Position numbers and translations under genes: made by a program
Origin: Marinobacter psychrophilus
Lineage (GTDB): Bacteria > Pseudomonadota > Gammaproteobacteria > Pseudomonadales > Oleiphilaceae
Assembly (NCBI RefSeq): GCF_001043175.1
Contig: NZ_CP011494.1
Span: 992,001 to 1,056,000, forward strand
Length of the DNA stretch: 64,000 bases
Direction of reading: 5' to 3'
Notes under the pieces: model-generated
The model's input: the letters and a program-made list of their open reading frames with translations, nothing else
Databases searched by the model: none
What the model was told of the DNA's origin: nothing
Part shown: positions 52,077 through 61,456 of the stretch, piece after piece
Position numbering within the stretch: the stretch's first letter is position 1
Layout of the letters: each line of letters begins with the position of its first letter

Positions 52077-53754
52077 ATGGAAAACATGAGATTGCGCACC
52101 AAATTATTCTTGGTAAACGGGCTAATCTTATTGTTTTTAATTGTTATATCGACAATCGCTTATGTGGGCATTAAGTCTTTGCTCTATAACTTTAACTCGG
52201 TAGACCACACTTATAAGGTGTTGGCCAAAGCTTCCTCGATTGAATCAGCGGCTGTTGATATGCAAACGGGTATGCGAGGGTTTTTGTTGACGGGACAAGA
52301 ACCGTTTCTCGATCCTTACAAATTAGGTGAAAAACAGATAAATGCACTAATTGATGAGCTGTCAGTGACGGTTGAAAAAGACCCTCAGCAAGTACTGTTG
52401 TTGTCTGAAATCAGAGAGGCCGTTGCAACATGGAAGCGAGAAATTGGTGAACCGAACATTGCTCTGCGTCGGCAGGTGGGCGTTATAAGAACTCTCTATG
52501 ACATTGCGAACGTCGTAGGGCAGGCGAAAGGCAAGGAGCATTTTGATAAATTTCGAAAACAAGTTGCTACATTTAAAGAAAGAGAAGAGTCGCTCATGGT
52601 GACACGAATGAACTCTTTGAATTCCGATTCGGCTTTTGTGATTAATATAACGGTGTTTGGCACACTGATTGCGATTATTTTCGGTTTTGCTTTGGCTGCA
52701 TTTTTTTGCGAAAAGTATCATGCGCCAACTAGGCGGGGAGCCGGCATATATCGAAAAAATCGCAACGAATGTTGCGGGAGGTGATCTGCAAGCCAACGCT
52801 GAGGCAATGTCGCGAAAGAATTCAATTGGGATTTTTGCGACCTTACAGAATATGGCTGAAAACCTACAGGAAAAAGCCGAAGTACTAGAGCGCATTGCGC
52901 AAGGCGATTTAACCGTTGAGGTTTCCTTAGCGTCAGAGCGTGATGTGTTAGGCCGTTCGATGCAGAAAATGGTGGCTAACCTAAATGAGTTTTTTGGGAA
53001 GGTTCAGGAAGCGGGCAATGCGATTTCTGCGGGCAGTGGTCAGTTATCGGGGGCCAGTAAAAAAGTTGCTGAGGGTGCAAATAAACAAGCGACGAATTTA
53101 GAGAGTATTTCATCGTCGTTATTTGAACTAACGTCTCAAACCAATGAAAATGCCGATAGCGCTTTGCAAGCTCAGAAGTTAACAGCCGATGCTCAGCAAG
53201 CAGCGCAAGCAGGCAGTAAAGAAATGTCGCGTATGATGGTTGCGATGGAAGAAATTAACAGTTCAAGCAAAAATGTTGAGTCTTTCATTAAAACAATTGA
53301 CGAAATTGCATCCCAAACAAATTTGTTGGCTTTAAACGCCGCGATTGAAGCGGCCCGGGCAGGAGAGCAAGGGCGTGGTTTTGCGGTGGTTGCTGACGAA
53401 GTAAGAAATTTGGCTAGACGAAGTGCGAATACGGCCCAAGAGACATCCGCATTGATTGAGAAATCGACTGAAAAAGCTAAAAACGGTATCGATATTGCGA
53501 GCAAAACAACGGAGTCATTAAAAAATATATTCGCTAACGTGAATGAAGCATCCAACCTTGTGGCCCAAATAGCGCACGCCTGCAGCGAACAAGCGAAAGC
53601 TGCCGAATACATTACCGAGAGCGTTACGGGGATCGAGACGATTACTCAAGCGAGTAACCATACCGCAAAAGAAACGGCCAATACGGCGTTAAAACTGAAC
53701 GAGCAGGCGGAGTTGCTGGACACGATTCTGAAAAAGTTTCAAATTAAAGGGTGA
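52077..53754 (+). pseudogene. Methyl-accepting chemotaxis protein, interrupted by a frameshift
   Basis: Start ATG 52077 (MENMRLRTKLFLVNGLILLF), with GGGG upstream. The first frame encodes TM1 (about 10-32), a CHASE3-type helical sensor (KASSIESAAVDMQTGMRGFL) and TM2, and stops at 52784 after an unrelated tail. The second frame, from about 52705, continues [24 protein letters not shown]-like segments and the signalling hairpin ([20 protein letters not shown]) to 53754. A homopolymer of seven T's at 52701-52707 is the break point. Joined, it would be an intact receptor of about 558 residues. It may be a true pseudogene, a phase-variable or slippage gene, or a base-call error. Confidence 0.85.
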
Positions 53755-53930
53755 ACGGCGTTGTGTGGGCTGCCGGCCTTAAAAAGCGCCCGACTTGGGC
53801 CGTTCTAGGTTGAGCCTCAAAGGTGGGACGCTTTATGATTTCGAATCGGGAGTAGGTAGTCAAATTTTAATCGATTATTTCAATCGCCGCTGATCTGGCG
53901 AAATCGAAAGTGTCGTATATACTCTTATAG

Positions 53931-53955
53931 ACAACAATAACAACGACAACAACAG
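53931..53955 (+). repeat. AAC-rich low-complexity tract
   Basis: ACAACAATAACAACGACAACAACA, imperfect AAC triplets just before the ribosome-binding site of the Yip1 gene. It may act as a translation enhancer-like leader; no other function seen. Confidence 0.5.
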
Positions 53956-53964
53956 GTGGTGCTC

Positions 53965-54573
53965 ATGCTTCTTTCACACGCTTTTGGATTATTCACGAAA
54001 CCGGACGCAGAATGGGCTGCCATTCGCAACGAGCACGAAACACCCCGCCGGCTGTATGTTGCCTACGTCTTGATTCTGGCGGCGATAGCCCCGATTTGTG
54101 CTTACATTTCAACAGCTATTTTTGGTTGGAAAGTGGGCAGCGAAAGGATTGTTAAGCTGACCGAAATCAGTGCGGCCCAACTCAGCGTGCTAACGTACAT
54201 TGCTATGCTGGTGGGCGTTTTTGCGCTGGGTTATGCCGTGAACTGGATGGCTAAAACCTACGGGGCTAAAGAAGAGATAACGCCGTCTAACGGCATTGCA
54301 CTGGCGGCTTATTCCTGCACACCGATGTTTCTGGCAGGCTTCGCTCTGCTGTACCCGGTGCCCTGGTTCAATGCGATGGTATTTTTGGCGGCTGCCTGTT
54401 ACGGCGCCTGGCTGATGTATGACGGGCTTCCCATCGTGATGGGCATTGATCAAGACAGAGCCGTATTTTACGGCGGCGCACTGTTAACTGTGGCGCTTGT
54501 TATTCTGGTCGCCACCCGTGTGGGTTCGGTTATTGTCTGGAATTTTGTGGCGTCCCCTGTTTTCGTCGGGTAA
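53965..54573 (+). CDS. Yip1-family inner-membrane protein
   Basis: A 202-residue protein from ATG 53965 (MLLSHAFGLFTKPDAEWAAI), with AGGTGG upstream. It has five hydrophobic helices (about 31-53, 69-90, 107-127, 133-152, 169-195). The N-terminal cytosolic segment with the FTKPDAEW pattern is the Yip1-family hallmark in proteobacteria. Function is unknown. It is followed by the SLC13 gene after 118 bases containing a hairpin at 54611-54641 with no T-run. Confidence 0.82.
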   Translation: MLLSHAFGLFTKPDAEWAAIRNEHETPRRLYVAYVLILAAIAPICAYISTAIFGWKVGSERIVKLTEISAAQLSVLTYIAMLVGVFALGYAVNWMAKTYGAKEEITPSNGIALAAYSCTPMFLAGFALLYPVPWFNAMVFLAAACYGAWLMYDGLPIVMGIDQDRAVFYGGALLTVALVILVATRVGSVIVWNFVASPVFVG

Positions 54574-54690
54574 CACGATTCGCCAGTAAGGGTTTTTACG
54601 ATGATCGCAGTGAGCCTCGAAGCTGGAAGTTTCGGGGCTCAGTGCGTTAAAGTTAAAAGAGGTTTTAAACATCACTAAAGGAGCTTTGTG

Positions 54691-56160
54691 ATGCCCTCTT
54701 CTACGTCCGATTTCCGCCTTCTGCCCGCGCTGATTGCAATCGCCATCGGATTCTCTATCTGGTTTATTCCCACGCCGGAAGGCGTTTCTGCTCAAGGCTG
54801 GCTGATGTTGGCTATTTTTGTGGCCACTATTGCCGCGATTATTAGCAAGGCTATGCCCATCGGTGCCATTTCAATTGTCGCGATTACCGTAGTTGCCGTA
54901 AGCGGCGTTACCAGCGATAACCCTGGCACCGCCATTCGTGATGCACTGGGCAGTTTTGATAACTCGTTGATTTGGCTGATAGCCGTGGCCATTATGATTT
55001 CTCGCGGGCTTATAAAAACTGGACTGGGTGAGCGGATTGGCTATTATTTCATTTCCATTTTCGGCAAACGCACGATTGGCATCGGCTACGGCCTGGCAAT
55101 TTCCGAGCTGGTGATTGCACCGGTTACGCCCAGCAATACCGCACGCGGCGGTGCGATTATTCACCCGATTATGTTGTCTATCGCCAAGAGTTTTGAGTGC
55201 ACGCCAGACAACGGCAATACCAACAAAATTGGTAAGTACCTGGCCCTTGTGAACTATCATGCCAACCCCATTACCTCGGCGATGTTCATTACCGCGACGG
55301 CGCCCAACCCGCTGACGGTCAAGCTGATTGCCGACGCTACCGGGTCGGCCATTACTTTAAGCTGGACAACCTGGGCCCTGGCAATGTTGCTGCCGGGCCT
55401 GGTCGCCATCGCGCTGATGCCGCTGGTGATTTATCTGATGTATCCACCAGAGATCAAAGCCACTCCCCACGCGGTTGATTTTGCCCGTGAACGCCTGAAA
55501 AAACTGGGCAAATTGAGCCGCGATGAGGGCATTATGCTGGGCGTATTTGTCGTACTGTTGCTGTTGTGGGCCGATGTGCCGGCGTGGATTTTTGGGGACA
55601 CGTTCAAACTGAACTCGACCACCACCGCTTTTGTCGGCTTGTCGATTCTTTTGGTCACCGGTGTACTGAACTGGAAAGACGTACTCGGCGAGAAAAGCGC
55701 CTGGGATACGCTGGTTTGGTTTGGCGCGCTGGTGATGATGGCGACCCAGCTTAACGAGTTGGGGGTGATTGAATGGTTTTCTGGCGCGATTCAGGATGGC
55801 ATTGTTAGTACTGGCCTTTCTTGGCCGGCCTCCACCGCGATATTGGTGCTGGTGTTTCTGTATTCCCACTATTTCTTTGCCAGCACCACAGCGCACATTA
55901 CGGCGATGATGGGTGCCTTTTTGGTGGTTGGTCTTAGCTTGGGCGCGCCACCCATGGCGTTTGTGCTGATGATGGCGGCGACGTCGTCCATCATGATGAC
56001 GTTGACTCACTATGCCACCGGTACTTCCCCGGTTATCTTCGGTTCCGGTTATGTAGAGTTGGGTGAATGGTGGAAGGCCGGGTTTGTGATGAGCGTGGTT
56101 AACCTGGCCGTTTGGGTTGTGGTTGGCGGTGTGTGGTGGAAAATTTTGGGGTATTGGTAA
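54691..56160 (+). CDS. SLC13/DASS-family anion transporter
   Basis: A 489-residue inner-membrane protein from ATG 54691 (AGGAG 7 bases before it; GTG 54688 adds one codon) with about twelve hydrophobic helices. Segments SNTARGGAIIHPIMLSIA and SHYFFASTTAHITAMMGAFLVV with two SNT/TT-type motifs fit the divalent-anion:Na+ symporters that carry dicarboxylates, citrate or sulfate. The N-terminal MSKAMPIGAISIVAITVVAVSGV region (IISKAMPIGAISIVAITVVAV) is also typical. It is likely to import C4-dicarboxylates; substrate not certain. Confidence 0.9.
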   Translation: MPSSTSDFRLLPALIAIAIGFSIWFIPTPEGVSAQGWLMLAIFVATIAAIISKAMPIGAISIVAITVVAVSGVTSDNPGTAIRDALGSFDNSLIWLIAVAIMISRGLIKTGLGERIGYYFISIFGKRTIGIGYGLAISELVIAPVTPSNTARGGAIIHPIMLSIAKSFECTPDNGNTNKIGKYLALVNYHANPITSAMFITATAPNPLTVKLIADATGSAITLSWTTWALAMLLPGLVAIALMPLVIYLMYPPEIKATPHAVDFARERLKKLGKLSRDEGIMLGVFVVLLLLWADVPAWIFGDTFKLNSTTTAFVGLSILLVTGVLNWKDVLGEKSAWDTLVWFGALVMMATQLNELGVIEWFSGAIQDGIVSTGLSWPASTAILVLVFLYSHYFFASTTAHITAMMGAFLVVGLSLGAPPMAFVLMMAATSSIMMTLTHYATGTSPVIFGSGYVELGEWWKAGFVMSVVNLAVWVVVGGVWWKILGYW

Positions 56161-56295
56161 AGAAAAAGCGCATCACGTTGAACCTTGGCAGCCGCTTGGC
56201 GATACAACATGGCTGATTGGCAACAATGGTGGCGCTGGGTAGTGTGTAGGCTGCTGACTTGGAATTTATCAAAAAGAAGGGAGATACCCGCAGTT

Positions 56296-57045
56296 ATGAC
56301 TTCGTTATGGACGACCGTTATTTTAGCAACGCTGGCTGGAGCCGCCATTCCAATCGGCGCAGTTCTGGCAAAGTTTGAGCATATTGGGCCAAGCTGGCTG
56401 GAAAGCGAATTCCGCCACGCGGTGATTGCCTTTGGTGGCGGTGCATTGCTGTCTGCGGTAGCGCTGGTGCTGGTGCCAGAAAGTGTTGACCTGCTAAGTG
56501 GCTGGTGGGTCGCGTTGGCCATGATTGTAGGCGGGCTGGGATTTGGTTTGCTGGATGTGGTGCTGGCGAAGGCTCAGGGCTCGGTGTCGCAGTTGATCGC
56601 GATGCTGGCGGATTTCATACCTGAAGCGCTGGCGCTGGGAGCTATGTTTGCGGTGGGCGGCCAGGGTGGCATGCTGCTGGCGCTGTTGATTGCGGTGCAA
56701 AATTTCCCAGAAGGTTTTAATGCCTACCGTGAAATGACCGCGGCGGATGATCCAGCCACCATTCACCGTGGCCGCAAAGCTCAAGATATGAAAGGTAAAA
56801 AAGTGCTGTTGATATTCTGCTGTCTGGTGCCTTTGGGGCCGGCGGCAGCTGTTGTCGGGCACGTCTGGCTGGCGCAATACGATGAGGTTCTGGACTTTAT
56901 TATGCTGTTTGCATCTGGCGGTATTTTGTATCTGGTGTTTCAGGACATTGCTCCGCAGGCAAAGCTAGAAAAACACTGGTTGCCGCCTATGGGCGCAGTT
57001 CTAGGGTTTTTGTTCGGGGTGTTGGGCCAATTGGCGGTAGGTTGA
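56296..57045 (+). CDS. ZIP-family metal transporter
   Basis: A 249-residue inner-membrane protein from ATG 56296 (MTSLWTTVILATLAGAAIPI), with GGGAG 13 bases upstream; the frame is open from 56185. It has about eight hydrophobic helices and the ZIP-like helix-4/5 segments (ADFIPEALALGAMFAVG, VQNFPEGFNAYREMTA). ZIP proteins import zinc, iron or manganese. The usual HNxPEG is QNFPEG, so one ligand differs, and some members of this subgroup may export or carry other ions. It ends at a bidirectional terminator. Confidence 0.82.
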   Translation: MTSLWTTVILATLAGAAIPIGAVLAKFEHIGPSWLESEFRHAVIAFGGGALLSAVALVLVPESVDLLSGWWVALAMIVGGLGFGLLDVVLAKAQGSVSQLIAMLADFIPEALALGAMFAVGGQGGMLLALLIAVQNFPEGFNAYREMTAADDPATIHRGRKAQDMKGKKVLLIFCCLVPLGPAAAVVGHVWLAQYDEVLDFIMLFASGGILYLVFQDIAPQAKLEKHWLPPMGAVLGFLFGVLGQLAVG

Positions 57046-57084
57046 AAAAAGCCCGGTCAGCAAACAAACTGACCAGGCTTTTTT
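57045..57084. terminator. Bidirectional terminator between the zip-like and phoH genes
   Basis: Arms AAAAAAGCCCGGTCAG and CTGACCAGGCTTTTTT with one mismatch around an 8-base loop; T-runs on both strands. It serves two convergent genes. Confidence 0.92.
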
Positions 57085-57126
57085 AATCAGGTTTTAACCA
57101 CTTGGCAGGCGCGATATCTTCATAGC

Positions 57127-58512
57127 TTACAGGTTGGCTTCCGCAAATTCCGCCAATGCCGAACGGGGCACGCCTTGTAGGTGTATGTGGCCACCGTGGC
57201 GAAACGTTTTGAAGCGTTCGGTCATGTAGGTCAGGCCGGAGCTCAGAGCGCTCAGGTAAGGGGTGTCAATCTGCGCCAGATTACCCAGGCAGATCACCTT
57301 GGAGCCGTTACCGGCGCGGGTGATGATGGTTTTAATCTGGTGCGGGGTCAGGTTCTGGGATTCGTCAATAATGATTAGGCTGTGCTGAAAGCTGCGGCCC
57401 CGAATGTAGTTCAAGGATTTAAAGTGCAGGGGGACTTTGCTGAGAATGTAATCCACGCTGGCGGTCATGTTTTCGTCGTCTTCGTGCAGCGCCTCCAGAT
57501 TGTCCACAATGGCGCCGAGCCAGGGTTCCATTTTTTCCGCTTCGGTGCCGGGCAAAAAGCCGATGTCTTCGTCTAACCCCTGGGTACTGCGGGTAGCAAT
57601 AATACGTTTGTAGAGTTTGCTGGCCACGGTCAGCTCAATGCAGGCCGCCAGCGCAAGAATGGTTTTTCCAGAGCCTGCGGCGCCGGTCAGGTTCACCAAG
57701 TGAATGTCTGGGTCTAGCAGCAGGTTCAGGGCAATGGCTTGATAGATATCGCGGGGAAGCAAACCCCAGACTTCTTCGTTCATCAGGTCGTGCTGGTGCA
57801 GGTCGCGAATGACCAGATAGTCGTCGCCCAGTTCGCACACTTTGCCCACAAAACCCTGTTGGTCCAGCACAAATTCGTTGATGTTCAGCCGCGCCAGTTC
57901 GCCTTCGCGCTTGAATCTGTGCTCGGTGACGCCATCCCGCTGCTTGGTTTCGACTTTGCTTATGGTGTCCCAGAACGAACCGGGGAACTCGGTATAGCCC
58001 CGGGGCAGCAGGCCGATGTCGTCTACTAGCTGGTCGTTGTGGTAAGCCTGGGCTTCTACGCCAAAGCCGCGGGCTTTCAACCGCATGTTGATGTCGTTGC
58101 TAACCAGAATGATGTCGTGGTCGGTGTGGTGTTTCTGCAGGGCGGCCAGGCTGTTGATAATTTTGTTATCGTTCAAGTGCTCGGGCAAGGCGTGGCCGCT
58201 TACCGATTCCGAACTCATCAGGATCGACAGAGTTCCCATGGGCTCAGCTTTTTCGCCCCGTGCTATAGGTACACCGCTTTCAATCTGCTTCGGGCTGGCG
58301 TCGCCTAACAGCCGGTCGATGGTGCGAATGGCTTGGCGACAATCGGCCGCTACCGTCTGCTTGCCGGATTTCAGGCTGTCGAGCTCTTCCAGCACGGTCA
58401 TCGGAATGATGACCTGGTGCTCGTCAAAATTTAGCAGGGCGTTGGGGTCGTGAATCAGAACATTGGTGTCTAGTACGTACATCTTGAGGCGGTCTTGCGA
58501 TGCTGCGGGCAT
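57127..58512 (-). CDS. PhoH-family protein with N-terminal PIN domain
   Basis: A 461-residue protein: an N-terminal PIN nuclease-like domain (YVLDTNVLIHDPNALLNFDEH; acidic residues in DTN and the later DCRQAI and VSNDINMRLKARG) joined to a PhoH ATPase domain with Walker A (LTGAAGSGKTILALA) and Walker B (HSLIIIDESQNL). This PIN-PhoH fusion, YlaK-like, is suggested to be a helicase-linked RNA nuclease. It is usually solitary. Start ATG 58512 has GAGG 11 bases upstream; ATG 58482, at the first conserved residue, is the alternative. Confidence 0.92.
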   Translation of the reverse strand: MPAASQDRLKMYVLDTNVLIHDPNALLNFDEHQVIIPMTVLEELDSLKSGKQTVAADCRQAIRTIDRLLGDASPKQIESGVPIARGEKAEPMGTLSILMSSESVSGHALPEHLNDNKIINSLAALQKHHTDHDIILVSNDINMRLKARGFGVEAQAYHNDQLVDDIGLLPRGYTEFPGSFWDTISKVETKQRDGVTEHRFKREGELARLNINEFVLDQQGFVGKVCELGDDYLVIRDLHQHDLMNEEVWGLLPRDIYQAIALNLLLDPDIHLVNLTGAAGSGKTILALAACIELTVASKLYKRIIATRSTQGLDEDIGFLPGTEAEKMEPWLGAIVDNLEALHEDDENMTASVDYILSKVPLHFKSLNYIRGRSFQHSLIIIDESQNLTPHQIKTIITRAGNGSKVICLGNLAQIDTPYLSALSSGLTYMTERFKTFRHGGHIHLQGVPRSALAEFAEANL

Positions 58513-58567
58513 AAGGGGCAGTACCTCTAAAACGGGCGAATCGGAGGGCGGATACGGGCTGGCCGGT

Positions 58568-59059
58568 TCAGTCTTGCTTCGCGCAGCGCTGGGTCATATC
58601 GCGGTCGGCAATGATCTTGAGTAGATCATACGTGGTTATGATTCCGGTGATTTTTCCATCAAGGGTGACAAATATACGGTGCACATGCTCGGCCATCATG
58701 GTTTTGGCAATTTTGCGCACCGGTGTGTCTTCGTCAACAGATAGCAGAATAGGGGTCATTATGTCTCTGACCTCCACCGGCAGTTTGCCCATACCCTCGT
58801 AAATGACCATGCGCAAGCGACGGGCCTCGCGGGCTTCGTCTTCCGTCAACTGGGCCTCGGTTTCCGGGCGGCTGGCGTTCCAGCGGAATTCGATAATATC
58901 TTTCAGGGTAACAATGCCGATGATGTCGCCGCTATCGTCGGTGACCGGGCTACCAGCGATTTCGTTATCGGTCAGAAAGCGTGCCAGCCTGTCCATAGTC
59001 CAGGACTGGGGCACCGCTTTGATACTCGGGGTCATTATCTCGCGTGCAAGCAACGGCAT
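58568..59059 (-). CDS. CBS-domain protein (two CBS repeats)
   Basis: A 163-residue protein consisting of two CBS domains (EIMTPSIKAVPQSWTMDRLA and the second DIMTPILLSVDEDTPVRKI) with the charged linker ETEAQLTEDEAREARRLRM between. CBS pairs bind adenosyl ligands such as AMP, ATP or SAM and regulate partner proteins. Partner not known. It is adjacent to phoH on the same strand; phoH starts 55 bases downstream. Confidence 0.9.
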   Translation of the reverse strand: MPLLAREIMTPSIKAVPQSWTMDRLARFLTDNEIAGSPVTDDSGDIIGIVTLKDIIEFRWNASRPETEAQLTEDEAREARRLRMVIYEGMGKLPVEVRDIMTPILLSVDEDTPVRKIAKTMMAEHVHRIFVTLDGKITGIITTYDLLKIIADRDMTQRCAKQD

Positions 59060-59117
59060 GATTCAGGCAGCCTATGTTTAAAAGAAGGTAAAAGCTTAGC
59101 CCGAACCCTTGCCGGCG

Positions 59118-59369
59118 TCACTTCTCGGGCAGCGTTACGTTCAGTTCAAGCACCGAACAAGTGTCGGTGCGGTCTATCTCTACTTGTACCATGTCATCGC
59201 TGATGTCCACATACTTGCGGATAACCGCCAGCAGTTCTTGCTGCAGCGCTGGCAGGTAATCCGGTTGTTTGCGGTGGCCCCGCTCGTGGGCCACAATGAT
59301 TTGCAGTCGCTCCTTGGCAACACTGGCGGTATTGTTTTTTTTGCTCCTGAAATAGTCCAGAAAACTCAT
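59118..59369 (-). CDS. minE: Cell division topological specificity factor
   Basis: MinE drives MinCD oscillation by activating the MinD ATPase and confining the inhibitor to the poles. The 83-residue product has the N-terminal membrane/MinD-binding segment ([30 protein letters not shown]) and the topological-specificity C-terminal domain. Length is as in E. coli (88). It starts 3 bases after minD and closes the minC-minD-minE order on the minus strand. Confidence 0.96.
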   Translation of the reverse strand: MSFLDYFRSKKNNTASVAKERLQIIVAHERGHRKQPDYLPALQQELLAVIRKYVDISDDMVQVEIDRTDTCSVLELNVTLPEK

Positions 59370-59372
59370 TTG

Positions 59373-60185
59373 CTAGTCTCCCTTGAACATCCGTGAAAAG
59401 AAGCCCTTCTTCTGGGCTGTCATAAAACGGTGTTCCCGTTCTTCTCCTAGCAGGCGCGCCACGGCATCATCATAAGCCTGGCCAGCGTCGCTTTCGGTCT
59501 CTAAAATAACCGGAAGGCCTTGGTTAGAGGAATTCAGCACTATTTGGCTTTCGGGAATAACACCCATCAGCGGTATCGCCAGAATTTCTTCTATGTCGGC
59601 CACCGACAGCATCTCGCCACGCTCTACCCGTACTGGGTTGTAACGGGTCACCAGCAGGTGTTCTTTTACCGGATCCTGGCCCTTTTCGGCGCGGCGCGAC
59701 TTGCTTTGTAGAATGCCCAGAATGCGGTCAGAGTCGCGCACGGAAGACACTTCCGGGTTGGTGACTACAATAGCTTCATCAGCAAAGTAAAGAGCCATCT
59801 GGGCACCGTGCTCAATACCGGCTGGCGAGTCACAAATGATGTAATCAAAGGTTTGTGCCAGCTCGTTGATGACCCTTTCTACGCCTTCTTTGGTCAGCGC
59901 TTCTTTTTCCCGGGTTTGCGAGGCCGGCAGGATGAACAGGGTGTTTACCCGCTTGTCGCGGATCAGTGCCTGGCTCAGTGAAGCTTCGCCCTGAATAACG
60001 TTAACGAAGTCGTACACCACCCGACGCTCGCAGTTCATGATCAGGTCCAGATTACGCAGGCCAACGTCAAAATCTATGACCACGGTTTTGTGGCCACGTT
60101 TGGCTATGCCGGTGCTGATTGAAGCGCTGGTGGTGGTTTTGCCAACGCCGCCTTTTCCTGAGGTTACTACAATAATTCTAGCCAA
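59373..60185 (-). CDS. minD: Septum-site determining ATPase MinD
   Basis: MinD is a deviant-Walker ATPase that dimerises on the membrane and recruits MinC. The 270-residue product starts MARIIVVTSGKGGVGKTTTSA, with the signature lysine, and has the switch segments (DFDVGLRNLDLIMNCERRVVYD, DYIICDSPAGIEHGA). The C-terminal amphipathic membrane-targeting helix is KKGFFSRMFKGD. It lies 76 bases after minC. Confidence 0.97.
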   Translation of the reverse strand: MARIIVVTSGKGGVGKTTTSASISTGIAKRGHKTVVIDFDVGLRNLDLIMNCERRVVYDFVNVIQGEASLSQALIRDKRVNTLFILPASQTREKEALTKEGVERVINELAQTFDYIICDSPAGIEHGAQMALYFADEAIVVTNPEVSSVRDSDRILGILQSKSRRAEKGQDPVKEHLLVTRYNPVRVERGEMLSVADIEEILAIPLMGVIPESQIVLNSSNQGLPVILETESDAGQAYDDAVARLLGEEREHRFMTAQKKGFFSRMFKGD

Positions 60186-60261
60186 AATTTAGTTCTCGCA
60201 TTGCGATGTCGTGGTTGTCGAGGCCTAGTAAACCGGTTACTGCTGGCAAATTTAAGCTTGA

Positions 60262-61020
60262 TCAGGCCTTTTCCAGTGGCGTTACCACCATCAGATCGTC
60301 CTTGAGCTGAAGTTGCACGGCGCTTTTCCAGCCGCTGCCCTGCAAGTCTTCAGATATCTTATAATGTCCGGCGATAGACACAAGCTCTGCTTCTAATAAT
60401 TGACAAAAAATACGCGCATTTTTGTCGCCGTTTACACCCGCTAGTGCGCGACCGCGCAGCGGGCCATAGACATGAATACTGCCCGCTGCCATCACTTCAG
60501 CACCGGGCTGCACCGGCGCCAGAATCACTAGGTCACCCTCTGCCGCACAAACCTGCTGACCTGAACGTACTGGCTGGCTGATGATTCTGGCGGGCACCGC
60601 CACCGCTGGCGCAGGTATTGGTTTCGCAATGGGTTCGGGGGTAGGCGCCCCGGTGGCGGACTCGCTGGCGTGATCTTTATCGCGCGCGTTGGTGCCGGGT
60701 ATTAATGCTAGCGACGCACCGCGGGCCATGCGGCGGTGGTCTTCACTTCCACCACGCACGCCCACGACATGAATATTGTGGCGCCGGCAGGTGCCAATAA
60801 TGCTGAAAAAATCCAGATCACTGTCCATGCCTTCGTACTTTTCAAGACTTATAATCAGCGGAACGTCTTTGAAAAAGCCGGGTGCTTGGCTGATTTTTTC
60901 CCGCAGCGCGGCTTCAAACTCTTTGCTCTCGAAATAATAAAGTTCCAGAGCGGTCATCGACACACTGGCGCTTTTCAGCTGAAAGCCCTGTTTAGCGCCG
61001 GTGGTTGGGGTGTCGGTCAT
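60262..61020 (-). CDS. minC: Septum-site determining protein MinC
   Basis: MinC blocks FtsZ polymer assembly. The 252-residue product starts at ATG 61020 (MTDTPTTGAKQGFQLKSASV), with AGGATC 9 bases upstream; the frame to 61065 lacks support. N-terminal FtsZ-binding domain (SVSMTALELYYFESKEF) and the C-terminal beta-helix with IHVYGPLRGRALAGVNGDKNARIFC are evident. The linker is Pro/Ala-rich (PIAKPIPAPAVAVPARI). The start overlaps the stop of the upstream DUF1244 gene by one base (TAATG), so the two are coupled. Confidence 0.95.
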   Translation of the reverse strand: MTDTPTTGAKQGFQLKSASVSMTALELYYFESKEFEAALREKISQAPGFFKDVPLIISLEKYEGMDSDLDFFSIIGTCRRHNIHVVGVRGGSEDHRRMARGASLALIPGTNARDKDHASESATGAPTPEPIAKPIPAPAVAVPARIISQPVRSGQQVCAAEGDLVILAPVQPGAEVMAAGSIHVYGPLRGRALAGVNGDKNARIFCQLLEAELVSIAGHYKISEDLQGSGWKSAVQLQLKDDLMVVTPLEKA

Positions 61021-61298
61021 TAATGGTGATCCTGCTTTGGGCCGCTTTGGTAGCGTTGTTTCCACTCATCGTAAGGCATGCCGTAAATTGCTTCGCGCGC
61101 TTGGGGGTTGGTCATTTCTACACCCTGCTCCTGTGCTGCGGCAAGATACCATTTTGACAGACAGTTGCGACAAAAATCGGCCAGGTTCATCAGATCTATA
61201 TTTTGCACCTCGGTATGTTCACGCAAGTGACTAATAAGGCGACGAAAAGCAGCCGCCTCCAATTCGGTGCGCTGGGCGTCTGAAATGGGTTGGATCAT
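61020..61298 (-). CDS. DUF1244 family protein
   Basis: A 92-residue protein of unknown function (DUF1244) from ATG 61298 (MIQPISDAQRTELEAAAFRR). The conserved SHLREHTEVQNIDLMNLADFCRNCLSKWY with its cysteine pair is diagnostic, followed by MPYDEWKQRYQ. It lies first in the min operon and its stop shares a base with the minC start, so it is cotranscribed with minCDE. The longer frame to 61436 has no homology in its N-terminal part and reaches the LexA box. The link to cell division is inferred from position only. Confidence 0.88.
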   Translation of the reverse strand: MIQPISDAQRTELEAAAFRRLISHLREHTEVQNIDLMNLADFCRNCLSKWYLAAAQEQGVEMTNPQAREAIYGMPYDEWKQRYQSGPKQDHH

Positions 61299-61417
61299 GA
61301 TATAGATGGCCTTTTGCGATGTTAAAAAGATGGATAGAAATTCATGCAATACGGCTTTATAAGTGGCTTGCCGTGGACAGTCCTGACATTCTGAGCAACT
61401 GGAGGTAAGATACAAGG

Positions 61418-61433
61418 CTGTATGCATATACAG
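61418..61433. promoter_or_regulatory. LexA box in the divergent dinB/DUF1244-min region
   Basis: CTGTATGCATATACAG: CTG-N10-CAG with the SOS consensus core and full dyad. It lies 24 bases before dinB, and 120 bases before the DUF1244-minCDE genes on the other strand. dinB is a classical SOS gene. Confidence 0.9.
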
Positions 61434-61456
61434 CACGTGTGGTTAAGTGGGGTTTT

